Origin: Acidobacteriota bacterium
GTDB lineage: Bacteria > Acidobacteriota > Terriglobia > Bryobacterales > Bryobacteraceae
DNA length: 62,026 nt
Reading direction: 5' to 3'
NCBI GenBank assembly: GCA_016213775.1
Contig: JACQZR010000215.1
Span: 1 to 62,026 of the forward strand
Shown piece after piece: positions 15,158-24,764 of the stretch. A program made the translations under genes and the position numbers. Numbering within the stretch: the stretch's first letter is position 1; each line of letters begins with the position of its first letter. The notes under the pieces are model-generated. The model did not search any database, was not told the DNA's origin, and was given only the letters and a program-made list of their open reading frames with translations.

Positions 15158-16513
15158 TCAATTCACTTCGACAATGGTTTGGAACACTTCGGGCGGCAAA
15201 GTCATTCCCACAGCCGTCAGGCGCTCATTAAACTTAGGGCGCACACCTGTTGGCCGGAACCGCCCTTGCACGCGCCCCTGCGGGCCAATGCCTGTGCGGT
15301 CAAAAACAAAAATGTCCTGCGTGGTCACCTGCTCGCCTTCCATGCCCACACATTCCGTCAAATGGGTGACCCTGCGGGTTCCATCGCTCATTCTGGCAAC
15401 CTGAATGAACAGGTCGACGGCCGAACTGACCTGTTGGCGGATGGCGCGCACTCCCATGTTGGCGTTCGCCATACCCACCATTACTTCGAGACGGCTGATT
15501 GCATCGCGAGGGCTGTTGGCGTGCACGGTTGTCAGGGAGCCGTCATGGCCCGTATTCATCGCCTGGAGCATGTCCAGACACTCCTCCCCGCGGACCTCGC
15601 CCACCACGATCCGGTCGGGGCGCATACGCAGGGCATTGATCACAAGCTGGCGGATGCGGATGGCGCCCTGGCCTTCGATGTTAGGCGGACGCGCTTCCAT
15701 CCGGCCGACGTGAACCTGGCGCAGTTGCAGTTCGGCCGCGTCCTCGATGGTGACGATCCGTTCGTCTTCGGGGATATAGTCGGAGAGGATATTGAGAAGG
15801 GTTGTTTTTCCGGCGCCCGTTCCTCCCGAGATGATGATATTCAAACGGGCCTTCACGCAGGCTTTCATCAAAGCCAGCATTTGCTCCGTCAGGGTCATCA
15901 TGCGCACCAGGTCGGTATCGCGCAACGGTTCGCGTCCGAAGCGCCGAATGGAAAGCATCGGGCCGTCCACGGCCACCGGGGCGATGACCGCATTCACGCG
16001 GGAGCCATCGGGAAGTCTGGCATCCACCATCGGAGAAGATTCATCAATGCGCCGCCCCACACGCGATACGATCTTTTCAATGATCCGCTGCAGGTGGGCC
16101 GTGTCCTTGAATTCCACAGGGGTTCGAATCAGTTTGCCCGCGCGTTCAATGTAGACCAGTCTGGCAGTGGTCACCAGGATGTCGCTGACGGTTGGATCCT
16201 GCAACAGCGGTTCCAGGGGACCAAGTCCGAACACCTCGTCAAGCACCTCGTCGATCACCCGGTCCTTTTCGACAAGGCTCAGAGGAGTGCGCTCCTCATC
16301 CAGCAACCGGGCCACCGCCGACCGCACCTCGGCGCGAACCCGTTCCGACTGCATTGACGAGAGAATCTCGAGGTTGACTCGCTCGAGCAACTTCCGGTGG
16401 ATTGAGAATTTGAGCTCCTGATACATCGGAGCCGACTCGTGTTTGCTCGTCAGGCGCAGGACCCATCCCGGTTCCTTCGCCTGAGCTGGAGCGCTGGCTG
16501 TGCCAAAACTCAT
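15158..16513 (-). CDS. tadA: TadA/CpaF, Flp pilus secretion ATPase
   Basis: Type II/IV secretion ATPase that powers Flp pilus assembly. The 451 residues show the N-terminal helical domain, the conserved [19 protein letters not shown] region, Walker [10 protein letters not shown] (230-238), [10 protein letters not shown] (Asp box), [30 protein letters not shown] (Walker B and His box) and [13 protein letters not shown]. All catalytic motifs are intact. It lies between cpaE and tadB with 30- and 12-base gaps. Confidence 0.96.
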   Translation of the reverse strand: MSFGTASAPAQAKEPGWVLRLTSKHESAPMYQELKFSIHRKLLERVNLEILSSMQSERVRAEVRSAVARLLDEERTPLSLVEKDRVIDEVLDEVFGLGPLEPLLQDPTVSDILVTTARLVYIERAGKLIRTPVEFKDTAHLQRIIEKIVSRVGRRIDESSPMVDARLPDGSRVNAVIAPVAVDGPMLSIRRFGREPLRDTDLVRMMTLTEQMLALMKACVKARLNIIISGGTGAGKTTLLNILSDYIPEDERIVTIEDAAELQLRQVHVGRMEARPPNIEGQGAIRIRQLVINALRMRPDRIVVGEVRGEECLDMLQAMNTGHDGSLTTVHANSPRDAISRLEVMVGMANANMGVRAIRQQVSSAVDLFIQVARMSDGTRRVTHLTECVGMEGEQVTTQDIFVFDRTGIGPQGRVQGRFRPTGVRPKFNERLTAVGMTLPPEVFQTIVEVN

Positions 16514-16543
16514 TGTGTCTCTCCCGTCTTCATAACCCGTCTT

Positions 16544-17701
16544 CTAAAGAAAGAAAAATCTTCCTTTGCGCTTCTTGGGCTGCACTCCCGAAATGCGATC
16601 GCCCAACCTGGCGATCGCTCTGCCGAACGAGGAATCGGAGGCAGCCAGCTTCTTGTCTGCATAGGCGTCCGCCAGCGCTTCCTGGTCCTCTGGCACCACC
16701 GCGTATACGGACTGCCCCAACATCGATTCCAGTTCGGTCACCGTGATGTCGGTCCTGCGCGGCATCCGATTCAGAACGAGCCGCAACCGCTGCTGCGCGT
16801 AGCCCAGATCCCGCAGCGCGGCGATGATTTGCTTGGCCTGGTGTAGCGCCGGGATGTCGAGCGTAGTCACCAGAAACGTCTCGTCCAACTCATCCAGTAA
16901 CGTCATTGACATCGACGTCAGACCACGGCCCAGGTCGATGATCGACCAGTCGTATTTGCAGCGTACGAAACGCACTATGTGCCGGAAATCCTCCACCCTG
17001 CGTTCCCGGTGCACGCCCCGCGTCATCGGCGCCGCGATGACCTCGACGCGCGGAATCCCATTCGATACCAGGGCATCCCAGAAGCTGAGATCCAGCCGGT
17101 GAATATTGTCCACTGCATCCAGCACCGAATAGCGGCACTGCGACTGCATCAGGAAGCCCAGAATTCCCGAATCCAGATCGAAATCCGCAAGCAGCACTTC
17201 AACCGGCGCCTGCTGCGAAAGCTGAATACCGACATGGCAACCGATGGCCGTGCTGCCACATCCTCCCTTCGCGGAAAAGAAGCCGAGCACTTTTCCGCGT
17301 GGCTTGGTGCCCAGGCTGGTTTTGACGCGCTCCGCGCCAATGCGGCTGATCGCGCGCGCCAGATCCTCCTTGAAAGGGGGGACAAGATACTCATCCGCGT
17401 TCGCGCGAATCGCCATCAGCAAAGTTTCCGGTTCAGCGGAGTGGTGCAGGATAATGACCCGAGGCGCTCCGGCGGTGGCTTTGATTTGCCGGATAACCTC
17501 CTCCAACGGATTGGCCAGTTGGGTGAGCTCGATCATCAGCGTGTCAGGACGCAACTGGTCCAGCTTCTCGAGAAACTGTGCCCACTCCCCGATCTCACGC
17601 TGCTCCATGACGACTCGCACCGGGAGTGTATGAAGCCCCGCCTGTGCTTCGTCGAGCAGGTGCTTGCTGCCGATAACAATGCCGACTGTTAGCAGGTCCA
17701 C
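16544..17701 (-). CDS. cpaE: CpaE/TadZ, pilus localisation ATPase
   Basis: The 385 residues comprise a receiver-like N-terminal domain (1-120) without a clear phosphoacceptor Asp (MIELTQ at the usual strand end) and a MinD/ParA-like ATPase domain with the deviant Walker A KGGCGST (145-151), LLADFDLDSGILGF and WSIIDLGRG. TadZ proteins place the Tad machinery at a cell pole. The usual catalytic lysine and GKT are altered (GCGSTAIG), as often seen in TadZ. It lies 10 bases downstream of the secretin gene. Confidence 0.92.
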   Translation of the reverse strand: MDLLTVGIVIGSKHLLDEAQAGLHTLPVRVVMEQREIGEWAQFLEKLDQLRPDTLMIELTQLANPLEEVIRQIKATAGAPRVIILHHSAEPETLLMAIRANADEYLVPPFKEDLARAISRIGAERVKTSLGTKPRGKVLGFFSAKGGCGSTAIGCHVGIQLSQQAPVEVLLADFDLDSGILGFLMQSQCRYSVLDAVDNIHRLDLSFWDALVSNGIPRVEVIAAPMTRGVHRERRVEDFRHIVRFVRCKYDWSIIDLGRGLTSMSMTLLDELDETFLVTTLDIPALHQAKQIIAALRDLGYAQQRLRLVLNRMPRRTDITVTELESMLGQSVYAVVPEDQEALADAYADKKLAASDSSFGRAIARLGDRISGVQPKKRKGRFFFL

Positions 17702-17711
17702 GGCTCAGTCC

Positions 17712-19325
17712 TCACTTCCTGCCGTTCCCTGGGTTCACTCCAGCCTCCCCAGGCGGCTTGGCTACTGGATTCGGTGTCCCGGACGGAGGCACTGTCGGAG
17801 GCGGCTGTAGCCAGGGCCAGTTCGGGGTTGGAACATACTGCACCGGTGTTTGTGCGCCTGTGCCCTGCGCCATCTTGCCCTTTTCGCTCTGAATCATGTC
17901 TTCGACGGGAATGGATTGCTTCAGTGGAGTTACTGGTACGGGACCAGTCACGTCTATGCCAGGTGTGCGTGGAGCTGTCGTCAGACTGTCCTTCAGCGGT
18001 TCGACCGGCAGTTTGAGTTCGGGTACCGCCTGCCCCGCCGGAATCGGACGCACCACTTCCGGGGTCACCACCACCAGCAACTCGGTATTGTTCTTGTTGA
18101 GCTGCCGCGACCGGAACAACTTGCCAAACAGCGGGATATCTCCCAGTCCGGGCACTTTGCTCAGCGATTCCGTTATCCGGTTGTCCAGCAGTCCACCAAT
18201 AGCGAAACTCTGGCCTTGCTCCAGTTCTACTTCGGTGGAAACTCTCCGTGTGTTCAGACCAGGAATCGTGAACCCCTGAAAGACGAGTCCGTTGGCGAAA
18301 TCCAGCGAGCTTACTTCGGGAGTCACTTGCATCCGGAGCGTTCCCCGCGGCGTCATGTTCGGAAGGAAAGTAATTCGTACTCCGAATTCGCGAAACTGGA
18401 TCACTACCGTACCCAGCCCACCCAGTGTCGGATAGGGAAACTCGCCGCCGGCGAGGAAGCTGGCGGCTTTTCCGTTGGTTGTCAGAAGATTCGGCTCGGC
18501 CAGCACCTGGAGGATACGTTTGCTCTCCAGCGCGCGGATGGTCGCACCAATGTTGAGCTCCGGCTTGAAAACCATGAGGTTCAACAGATCCGTTATCCGG
18601 AAACTGGCCTTCGCGTCGGTGATTTCATCCGGCCGGATGGGACTGAACTGTTGCGTGGAGATTTGAGAAACCAGGTTCTTGTTGAGGGTGAAGAAGTTGG
18701 CCCCCAGCTCATGACTCATGCTGCGGTCGAGGTTGGCGAAACGGACTCGCAACAATATCTGCGGCTCCGCTCCCGGAACTTTGACATGTAGCAGATTCAC
18801 GGGTTTGCCAAACGCCTTGGCAATCTCCATTGCGCGCTCGGCCAATGTCAGGTTCTCGACGGTGCCCCGCAGGAAAATGTTCTGATCCTCCATCGAAACC
18901 GTCACCGCGTTCTCACCCGCCTCCCGGTCGATCTGCCGCTGAATAGCCTCGAGACGGTTGTCGCTCGGCCGAACGTGAAGGTCGAATATCAAGCGGCCCC
19001 CGCCTTGCTGCCACACAATCAGCGATGTCTCGCCCGCCGCCTTGCCGTTCACTACGATCTCCCGGGGGTTAACCACCACAGCCTCAGCATGTTCCGCAGT
19101 GGCCATCGACACTCTCTCGATCGTCTGTGGGCTATCAATGAGCAGCGACTTACCAACAGTCACTGCCAAATCCCTCGCCGCGGGTTGTTGTGAATGCAAC
19201 ATAAGGACAGCGGCAGCCAGACAAACCATCAGGCGCAAGACGATGCGCGGAAGCGCCGCGCATCTTCGCGGTGAATCGGGAGCCCGTTCCACCGGCGATC
19301 TTGCCACCACTGAGTTTCGCTTCAT
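17712..19325 (-). CDS. cpaC: CpaC/RcpA, outer-membrane secretin of the Tad pilus
   Basis: The 537 residues have an N-terminal signal region, a BON-like segment and the pilus secretin N-domain (VTVGKSLLIDSP...VNGKAAGETSLIVWQQGG), then the secretin core with VLAEPNLLTTNGKAASFLAGGEFPYP, VGVRITFLP-like strands and the hallmark PLFGKLFRS with ELLVVVTPEVV. A Pro-rich C-terminal tail of about 100 residues follows. It forms the outer-membrane pore for the pilus, and its gene follows cpaB by 42 bases. The initiating region is Arg-rich, so the true start could be slightly downstream. Confidence 0.94.
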   Translation of the reverse strand: MKRNSVVARSPVERAPDSPRRCAALPRIVLRLMVCLAAAVLMLHSQQPAARDLAVTVGKSLLIDSPQTIERVSMATAEHAEAVVVNPREIVVNGKAAGETSLIVWQQGGGRLIFDLHVRPSDNRLEAIQRQIDREAGENAVTVSMEDQNIFLRGTVENLTLAERAMEIAKAFGKPVNLLHVKVPGAEPQILLRVRFANLDRSMSHELGANFFTLNKNLVSQISTQQFSPIRPDEITDAKASFRITDLLNLMVFKPELNIGATIRALESKRILQVLAEPNLLTTNGKAASFLAGGEFPYPTLGGLGTVVIQFREFGVRITFLPNMTPRGTLRMQVTPEVSSLDFANGLVFQGFTIPGLNTRRVSTEVELEQGQSFAIGGLLDNRITESLSKVPGLGDIPLFGKLFRSRQLNKNNTELLVVVTPEVVRPIPAGQAVPELKLPVEPLKDSLTTAPRTPGIDVTGPVPVTPLKQSIPVEDMIQSEKGKMAQGTGAQTPVQYVPTPNWPWLQPPPTVPPSGTPNPVAKPPGEAGVNPGNGRK

Positions 19326-19367
19326 CTCTCCTCCTCCGAATTACACTTTGCCTAATACTTATTACTT

Positions 19368-20279
19368 TCAGTTCTTCTCCACCGGATCAGTGTCACTTTT
19401 CGGCTTATCCTCGTTCTTGAATTTGGACTCCGCGCGCTTACTCCCGTGAATAATCTCGACGAGAATCGGCACGCTGACCTTCTGTGTATCCGATGTGACT
19501 TTTACCTGAACGGGCGTGGGTGGGGGCGGGGGGGCCGCCTTTTTGGGACGCCACGCGGGGCGCTCCGGCGCCTGATCCGCGAACAGCCGGGCAAGAGCAG
19601 TTCCCTTCGTCTTCACCTCATCCTTGTCGAGCGGATTGCGAAGCACGAGTTGAATTCGCGCGTCGTTGCTGGCGAGGCTCAGCATTTCCGCCTGATCGGG
19701 AGTGACCAGGAGATTCACCACCTGCACTTGCACAGGTTTGCCCTCGGCGTCCTTCTGGATTTGCTGTCCGGCGGAAATCACTTCGATGTTTTGCAGAATT
19801 GTCTTCGAAAGCGAGCCCAGATTGTTCGATCCGGGGGTGTGGCCTATCACGACAACGTCCACTCTCATGCCGGGAGTGACAAAGCCGGCCAGTCCCACCA
19901 CATCGTTGACTCTAACGGCCATAGCGCGCTTGCCTGCTGGAATGGTGGCGGCCATTCCGGCGCCGGCTCCCTTGGGAGCGAGGCGGTCCTCGAGAATCGG
20001 CTCGCCGGAATAGATTGTGGCGATCACCCCGCGTTCCTCAACGTCTTTGCGGTTCAAGATCGCGCGCGACGGCGCTGGTCCCGACCAATTCAGTTCCCGC
20101 ACATCGGCGCTGCGGACGAGAGTGCCCATCACCAAGTCCCGTGCCGCCACGAGAACGGTAGCGTCTACAGGTTTCGCAGCTATGGCGATCTTTGACGAGA
20201 TCAGCCGGTACAGAACGAAGCTGGCAACTCCGGACACAGCCAACGCAAATGCCAGCACCCACAACAATCGTTTGTTCAT
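19368..20279 (-). CDS. cpaB: CpaB/RcpC, Tad pilus assembly protein
   Basis: The 303 residues have an N-terminal membrane anchor (LLWVLAFALAVSGVASFVLYRL), an SAF domain (VLVAARDLVMGTLVRSADV...) and the RcpC domain with AMAVRVNDVVGLAGFVTPGMRVDVV and LLVTPDQAEMLSLASNDARIQLVLRNPLD. The tail is Pro-rich and charged. CpaB acts in the periplasm alongside the CpaC secretin. It starts 11 bases after the first-listed Flp pilin gene. Confidence 0.94.
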   Translation of the reverse strand: MNKRLLWVLAFALAVSGVASFVLYRLISSKIAIAAKPVDATVLVAARDLVMGTLVRSADVRELNWSGPAPSRAILNRKDVEERGVIATIYSGEPILEDRLAPKGAGAGMAATIPAGKRAMAVRVNDVVGLAGFVTPGMRVDVVVIGHTPGSNNLGSLSKTILQNIEVISAGQQIQKDAEGKPVQVQVVNLLVTPDQAEMLSLASNDARIQLVLRNPLDKDEVKTKGTALARLFADQAPERPAWRPKKAAPPPPPTPVQVKVTSDTQKVSVPILVEIIHGSKRAESKFKNEDKPKSDTDPVEKN

Positions 20280-20290
20280 GATTCCTCCTG

Positions 20291-20479
20291 TCAGGATCCC
20301 GATCCCGCCTGATTGGCGGACGCCAGTCGCGAATTGACGATGCTCCAGATCCCGTTGGTTGTGCCGCCCATCCCGATGAACATCGCCGCCCCCGACAAAG
20401 CAATGAACGCAAGCAACAACGTGTACTCGATCAGATCTTGTCCGCTTTGCTCAGTCGCGAGTGTTTTTAGTGTCCGCAT
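20291..20479 (-). CDS. flp: Flp-type pilin (Flp1)
   Basis: 62-residue Flp/Fap prepilin. After a short charged leader ending EQSG, the mature protein begins QDLIEYTLLLAF, with the essential Glu at +5 and Tyr at +6, followed by one hydrophobic helix and a small polar tail. The frame opens further upstream, but ATG 20479 gives the normal pilin length. Its gene lies 76 bases downstream of a second, closely similar pilin gene, with a very strong hairpin in the gap. Confidence 0.94.
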   Translation of the reverse strand: MRTLKTLATEQSGQDLIEYTLLLAFIALSGAAMFIGMGGTTNGIWSIVNSRLASANQAGSGS

Positions 20480-20505
20480 AAATACCCTTCGAGCTATTGA
20501 AAATA

Positions 20506-20545
20506 CCGGCGGCCGGCCTAAGCTGTTTTCCTGACCGGCCGCCGG
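20506..20545 (-). terminator. Strong intercistronic hairpin between the two pilin genes
   Basis: CCGGCGGCCGG (20545-20535 in transcript order) pairs perfectly with CCGGCCGCCGG (20516-20506), an 11-bp all-GC stem with an 18-base loop, followed by UAUUUUC. It starts ten bases after the flp2 stop and lies before flp1. It can act as a partial terminator or as a 3'-end stabiliser that lets pilin mRNA outnumber the assembly genes. Confidence 0.7.
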
Positions 20546-20555
20546 ACGGTTCGTG

Positions 20556-20750
20556 CTAACTCCCGGTGGCCGCGGCCGTTGACGCACTTACTAGTGTTGT
20601 GTTCGCGGCGGTCCAGATACCGGAGATCGTTCCGCCCGCGCCGATAAACAGCGCCGCGGATGCTAATGCGACGAAAGCGAGGAGAAGCGTATATTCGATC
20701 AGGTCTTGCCCGCGTTCTTCCCGCACCAGTCTCAGCCATTGTGCTTTCAT
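20556..20750 (-). CDS. flp: Flp-type pilin (Flp2)
   Basis: 64-residue Flp prepilin with leader ending EERG and mature start QDLIEYTLLLAF, the same as Flp1 over the first twelve residues. The helix and the TAAATGS tail differ. Start ATG 20750 overlaps the stop of the upstream GT-C-like membrane gene as ATGA, so pilin translation is coupled to that gene. Two tandem pilins may be major and minor subunits or may be expressed under different conditions. Confidence 0.94.
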   Translation of the reverse strand: MKAQWLRLVREERGQDLIEYTLLLAFVALASAALFIGAGGTISGIWTAANTTLVSASTAAATGS

Positions 20751-22405
20751 GTTTCATCTCTCCTACCATTAGAATTAGTGACGTTCCCGCCACTTGAATC
20801 GGGTTTGGAACTCCCGCCCTTAAGAGAAGAAGTCCCGGGACTAACAACTGAAGTCCGAATACCGTCCGCGGCCGAGGCGCGGAAAACAATGGCCACGCCA
20901 TCGTCATACACAACGCGCCATCCCCGCGATTCCTTCAACGCCCCAGCCATGGGAGTGGTCACGGGCAGCAGGACGGTATCGATGCCGTAGGTGGCGAGCG
21001 CCTCGCGCCACCCTGGTTTCACGCCGACTATGTCCACATATTTCTGGTCGAACGACTCTCCGTAGAAATCGCTCCGGCCGTCGACGAAAACCTTGATCCT
21101 GGGATAAAAGCTGTAAATCAGATAGTCTCCCCACTCATCCGTTGTGAAAATGCGGCCCTGGATATACGCCGCCAACGCCGGGAGCGCCTTGGAAGGGTAA
21201 GTCTCATCGAAGCCCGCGCGGAACCGGGCCGGAGCTCCCGGTGAAAGGTACAACAGTGTAACCCCCGCGATTCCGGCCATCCGTGCAAGTGGCATTCGAC
21301 GCATTGACTCGATTACGCCGATTTCCGAGGCTAATCCCGCAAATGAGCGCCATAGCCTTTTGGGCCAGTCCGCCACGTTCGCCTTTTCCAGACTCTCGGC
21401 CCATTCGCGCGCGGCAAACCCGGTGAGTGGAGCTGCCACCAGTGCGAAAAGCGCGATGTTGCGGCCCGCGAACAATGCAAGATGGGTCCAACCGACGAGC
21501 AGAAACACATAGGTGAATCTCTTCCGCGTCAGATGCCAGAATGCAGCGGCCAATGACAGAATCAGCAGGATCTCAAAGTAACGGGCGGCTGGTGTCTGAA
21601 AGCTGACGGAGAAAAACTCGGCGACGTTCTGGAAGTGCCATTCGGTGGTCAGATAACGGTAAATATGCGTGTGAAGCTGGTAGTGGTAGGGATTTACCAG
21701 GCTTGCCGCCAGACTCGCCGCCGCGATACCGGCGAACTTCCCTGATCGCGTTAACGCCTGGCGCCGTCCTTCCATTTCGGGCGCAAGAAGGCCCGTTAAC
21801 AGTTCTCCGGCGGCGTATGCCGCTATCATCAGAACCGCGACAATGAAACCGGCGTGAAGGTTCGTCCAAAGCACCACCATCGGAGGCAGCAGCCACAACC
21901 GCCGCATCGATTCCGTCCTTGCCCGTTCCAGGAGAATGAATGCTGCAAGGCCGAACAGCAGAGTGAACATATGTGGCCTTGCCCACCAGTGGATCGATCC
22001 CGCGGCGAGCGCCAGGTAGGTAAGCCCGATCGCCAGCAGGCAGTTGCCAGATTGCCGAAGCACTTCCCGGTACAGGATGAGTGCCACCGTGCAAGTCAGA
22101 AACAAGCTCACGAGGACCACCGCGGCCAGCCCTCCCCAACCGTGGAGCCAGGCGAACACCACATCCCATAGCCACTCCCACGCAAACCAGGGTTCTCCCG
22201 GCTTGCTGAAGGAAAAGATATCCTTGTCCGGCACACGGCCGTTTTCGATAATCCACTCTCCCGCGCGGATATGCCACCCGGTGTCTCCCTCAATCATCCG
22301 CGACGCCCCTTTCGTCTTCAGCAGGAACAGAACCGGAAGGAAGAACGCCACGTCGCGCATCGAGGGCAACAAGTGAATAACCGGATTGGATCGAGTCTTT
22401 TCCAT
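20747..22405 (-). CDS. Multi-pass GT-C-like membrane protein in the Tad operon
   Basis: 552 residues with about ten membrane helices. The first large loop reads GDTGWHIRAGEWI ... WFAWEWLWDV, with acidic and tryptophan residues arranged as in GT-C glycosyltransferases that use polyprenyl-linked sugars. A soluble C-terminal part (FTTDEWGDYLIYSFYPRIKVFVDGR) ends the protein. I chose ATG 22405; the frame runs to 22681 through the end of tadG and is not credible there. It sits between tadG (11-base gap) and flp2 (ATGA overlap). That coupling suggests modification of pilin or surface polymer, but enzymatic activity is unproven. Confidence 0.75.
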   Translation of the reverse strand: MEKTRSNPVIHLLPSMRDVAFFLPVLFLLKTKGASRMIEGDTGWHIRAGEWIIENGRVPDKDIFSFSKPGEPWFAWEWLWDVVFAWLHGWGGLAAVVLVSLFLTCTVALILYREVLRQSGNCLLAIGLTYLALAAGSIHWWARPHMFTLLFGLAAFILLERARTESMRRLWLLPPMVVLWTNLHAGFIVAVLMIAAYAAGELLTGLLAPEMEGRRQALTRSGKFAGIAAASLAASLVNPYHYQLHTHIYRYLTTEWHFQNVAEFFSVSFQTPAARYFEILLILSLAAAFWHLTRKRFTYVFLLVGWTHLALFAGRNIALFALVAAPLTGFAAREWAESLEKANVADWPKRLWRSFAGLASEIGVIESMRRMPLARMAGIAGVTLLYLSPGAPARFRAGFDETYPSKALPALAAYIQGRIFTTDEWGDYLIYSFYPRIKVFVDGRSDFYGESFDQKYVDIVGVKPGWREALATYGIDTVLLPVTTPMAGALKESRGWRVVYDDGVAIVFRASAADGIRTSVVSPGTSSLKGGSSKPDSSGGNVTNSNGRRDET

Positions 22406-22416
22406 CGTTAACTCTC

Positions 22417-24225
22417 TTACTCCACCAAGGCCGCAATACGGCGTGTAATCGGGTTGCTGACGCTGGACAGGTTGAGAGGGGGCGATCCCTGCAGCCGCAC
22501 CGCCCCGGTCACAATCTGCAATGGACCGGTGTAGTTTCCGCCCGCCACCAGGTTCAACCAGGCGCCGCGCGGCTGGTAGGCAGCGCCGTAGATCAACACA
22601 TTCGGCGTCGCGCGCAAGAACATTTCGCGGCTGTCCGCCTCCTCCGGCGAGTTGGTGCAAGGATTGTCCATGTTCCCGCAACTAATGTCGATCTGGCCGT
22701 TGGGGAGGTATTTCACTCGCGAGTTCCGCTGATCCTGCCAGAAGATTGTCGGGGAAAAAACATCCAGATCCGCCGCGATCACGTCGCCGTGCTGGTCGTT
22801 CAAGCCGTGCAAGGTAACTTGCGAATTGTCATTGTTACCGCTCATGATGCCCGACTTGCCGAATTGAAGCGTGTCGCGAATAGCCGCCACCGGGCCGGCA
22901 TTGGCCACTTGCAGGTTCAGGCCCTCATAGTAGGCATCCGTAAAAAGGAAGAGCTGGCCGGCGTCCCCGTTTTGACCCCCGCCAGGGGTGCAGTCCCTCA
23001 GGATCGTTCCGTTGGAAATCTCGAACAACGGGCCGCCGTCGCCCCTGTTCTGTCCGGCGAAAACATACACCCCCGGAGTGAATTTGACATTCGCATTTCC
23101 AGACGATGTCCGCAGCCCTCCAAAGAACGTATACTGTTGAAATCCGCCGCCGCAACTTCCGAACTCGAAGTAGCCCGCCCCCAGGTTGATTGGTTCGCCG
23201 GTGGCCACTGTGTTTCCATTCCGGTCGGTTGACGTCATGAAGTAATTGCCGGGAGCGAGGATGGTCGGGTTGTTGGCGGGTCCGCCAGGAATCGGGCCGG
23301 CGTAGGCGTGCGCATCTCCTGCTACCGTGGAGAGCTTGGGCTGCCCTTTTCCCCTCATTGGGTCGAGGAACATGGGGTCATCCAGTGGCTTCCCGTTGAT
23401 GGGCGGTGCGGTCCAGGTGGACTGGCTGGTGCAGCCCAGATTGCCGGCGCATGCCTTTCCCACTCCGCGGATATAAGTGAACGGCGACGTCAAACTTTGG
23501 CCGCCCTGTAATCTTCCCGCGTATCTTCCGTCGCAATTCGTCCCGTTGCACTGTGATGCGATCAGGATTCCACCCGGCACCTGTATATTCGAGCCACCCT
23601 GACCATCCAGGTCGAGGCCACGCCCCGTAACTGGAGAAGCGTCGTTCTCGCGGTTCAACAGAATGAGCGATCCAATGGCAACGGAATCCATCACTCCGGA
23701 GGTGGCTCGCGCGCTCACCGTCGCCACCGTGTTTCCCATCACAGCCGAGAACAGTTGGGGGACATTCTCTGCCACTCGAACTCGGACATAGTAGAAGGCG
23801 GCCACTCCCGGTACTCCCGGAATGCAGTTGGGAGGAGAAGCCGTACCGCAGCCCGCCGTTGTTACGTTCGCTTCTACCGAGACCGTCTGACGGCCGCCAT
23901 TGCCGCCCGTCCGGAACCCGTTTTGTTGCGCATAGAGGCAGGCCATATCCACACTGTTCGTGGGCGGGCTGGCAACACTGGTCGGGCAGGGCGCGTTCTG
24001 CTGGCAGGCCAGTGCCGTTCCGCACGTAAAACTACCACTCTGACCCACGACCCGCATCACCTGTTGCGCCGCCCCGATCGCGGCGGTATCCGCAGCCCTT
24101 TGCGCCGCCCGTCTTACGAAATAAGCCCAGCCAAGATCTACCGCCAAGCCCATAAGCCCGCACATGGCGAGTAGGGCCAACGTGATCATCACCAGTGCCT
24201 GTCCTCTCCGCATTCGGGGTCCCAT
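22417..24225 (-). CDS. tadG: TadG-like pilus-associated protein
   Basis: About 602 residues. After MGPRMRRGQALVMITLALLAMCGLMGLAVDLGWAYFVRRAAQRAADTAAI comes a long extracytoplasmic domain rich in Gly, Asn and Cys pairs (for example CGTALACQQNAPC). The N-terminus is the Tad-domain anchor of TadG. No vWA domain with an intact MIDAS was recognised. ATG 24225 has GAGAGGAC just upstream and gives a proper anchor; the frame to 24312 overlaps tadE. It probably anchors the pilus in the envelope. The cysteines suggest disulfides in the exported part. Confidence 0.82.
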   Translation of the reverse strand: MGPRMRRGQALVMITLALLAMCGLMGLAVDLGWAYFVRRAAQRAADTAAIGAAQQVMRVVGQSGSFTCGTALACQQNAPCPTSVASPPTNSVDMACLYAQQNGFRTGGNGGRQTVSVEANVTTAGCGTASPPNCIPGVPGVAAFYYVRVRVAENVPQLFSAVMGNTVATVSARATSGVMDSVAIGSLILLNRENDASPVTGRGLDLDGQGGSNIQVPGGILIASQCNGTNCDGRYAGRLQGGQSLTSPFTYIRGVGKACAGNLGCTSQSTWTAPPINGKPLDDPMFLDPMRGKGQPKLSTVAGDAHAYAGPIPGGPANNPTILAPGNYFMTSTDRNGNTVATGEPINLGAGYFEFGSCGGGFQQYTFFGGLRTSSGNANVKFTPGVYVFAGQNRGDGGPLFEISNGTILRDCTPGGGQNGDAGQLFLFTDAYYEGLNLQVANAGPVAAIRDTLQFGKSGIMSGNNDNSQVTLHGLNDQHGDVIAADLDVFSPTIFWQDQRNSRVKYLPNGQIDISCGNMDNPCTNSPEEADSREMFLRATPNVLIYGAAYQPRGAWLNLVAGGNYTGPLQIVTGAVRLQGSPPLNLSSVSNPITRRIAALVE

Positions 24226-24233
24226 GTGTCCTC

Positions 24234-24761
24234 TCAAAACTGAACCTTGTCCCGCGACGAAGCAGGCAGGTTGAATGTTCCGAACGTTTGTCCAGGCCCA
24301 GCTCCCGGCCAAAACATCGCGATGGCAGATGAGAATGGGTATGTTGCCGTAATCACAATGTCGTTCCCCGGCGCGCTACCAGCGCCGCTGGGAAACGTCG
24401 TGCCCGTTTGGCCCAGTAAACTGCTCAAGGTCGCGGGTCCGACGGTTTGAATCGAGGTGGGGCCAGACGCGGTGCTCATTGTGACCATGAGCTGATTCGG
24501 CAGCAGCCCTACCCCGGCTTCCCGCATACGCGTGGCGACCTGCGCCACTGTCGTCGCGCATTGGTTTGGGGGCTGCGAGCAGTTCTGGCCGTGTACGATC
24601 GCGAACCGGGTCCCCTCGCGGACGGCGTGTGCCAGTGTGTGGTAGATCCACATTCCCCGGGACATTTCAAATATCGAGATAAGGACAAATATCGTGGGGA
24701 TCCCGACGAGGGTGAACTCGATCATTGCGTTACCGTATTCCTTACCCGCACGTTTCGCCAT
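24234..24761 (-). CDS. tadE: TadE-like pseudopilin
   Basis: The 175 residues begin with a short charged leader and EYGNAMIEFTLVGIPTIFVLISIFEMSRGMWIY, the TadE-like prepilin segment with a Gly cleavage point and Glu in the helix, followed by AVREGTRFAIVHG and an extracytoplasmic domain with a cysteine pair (C near 60 and 67). Pseudopilins of this kind prime or stabilise the Flp pilus and are cut by the TadV peptidase. It lies three bases after another TadE-like gene and eight before tadG. Confidence 0.88.
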   Translation of the reverse strand: MAKRAGKEYGNAMIEFTLVGIPTIFVLISIFEMSRGMWIYHTLAHAVREGTRFAIVHGQNCSQPPNQCATTVAQVATRMREAGVGLLPNQLMVTMSTASGPTSIQTVGPATLSSLLGQTGTTFPSGAGSAPGNDIVITATYPFSSAIAMFWPGAGPGQTFGTFNLPASSRDKVQF

Positions 24762-24764
24762 CTC

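Noticed and set aside
15179-16357. 392-residue plus-strand open frame
   Set aside because: Antisense to tadA, whose motifs are complete.
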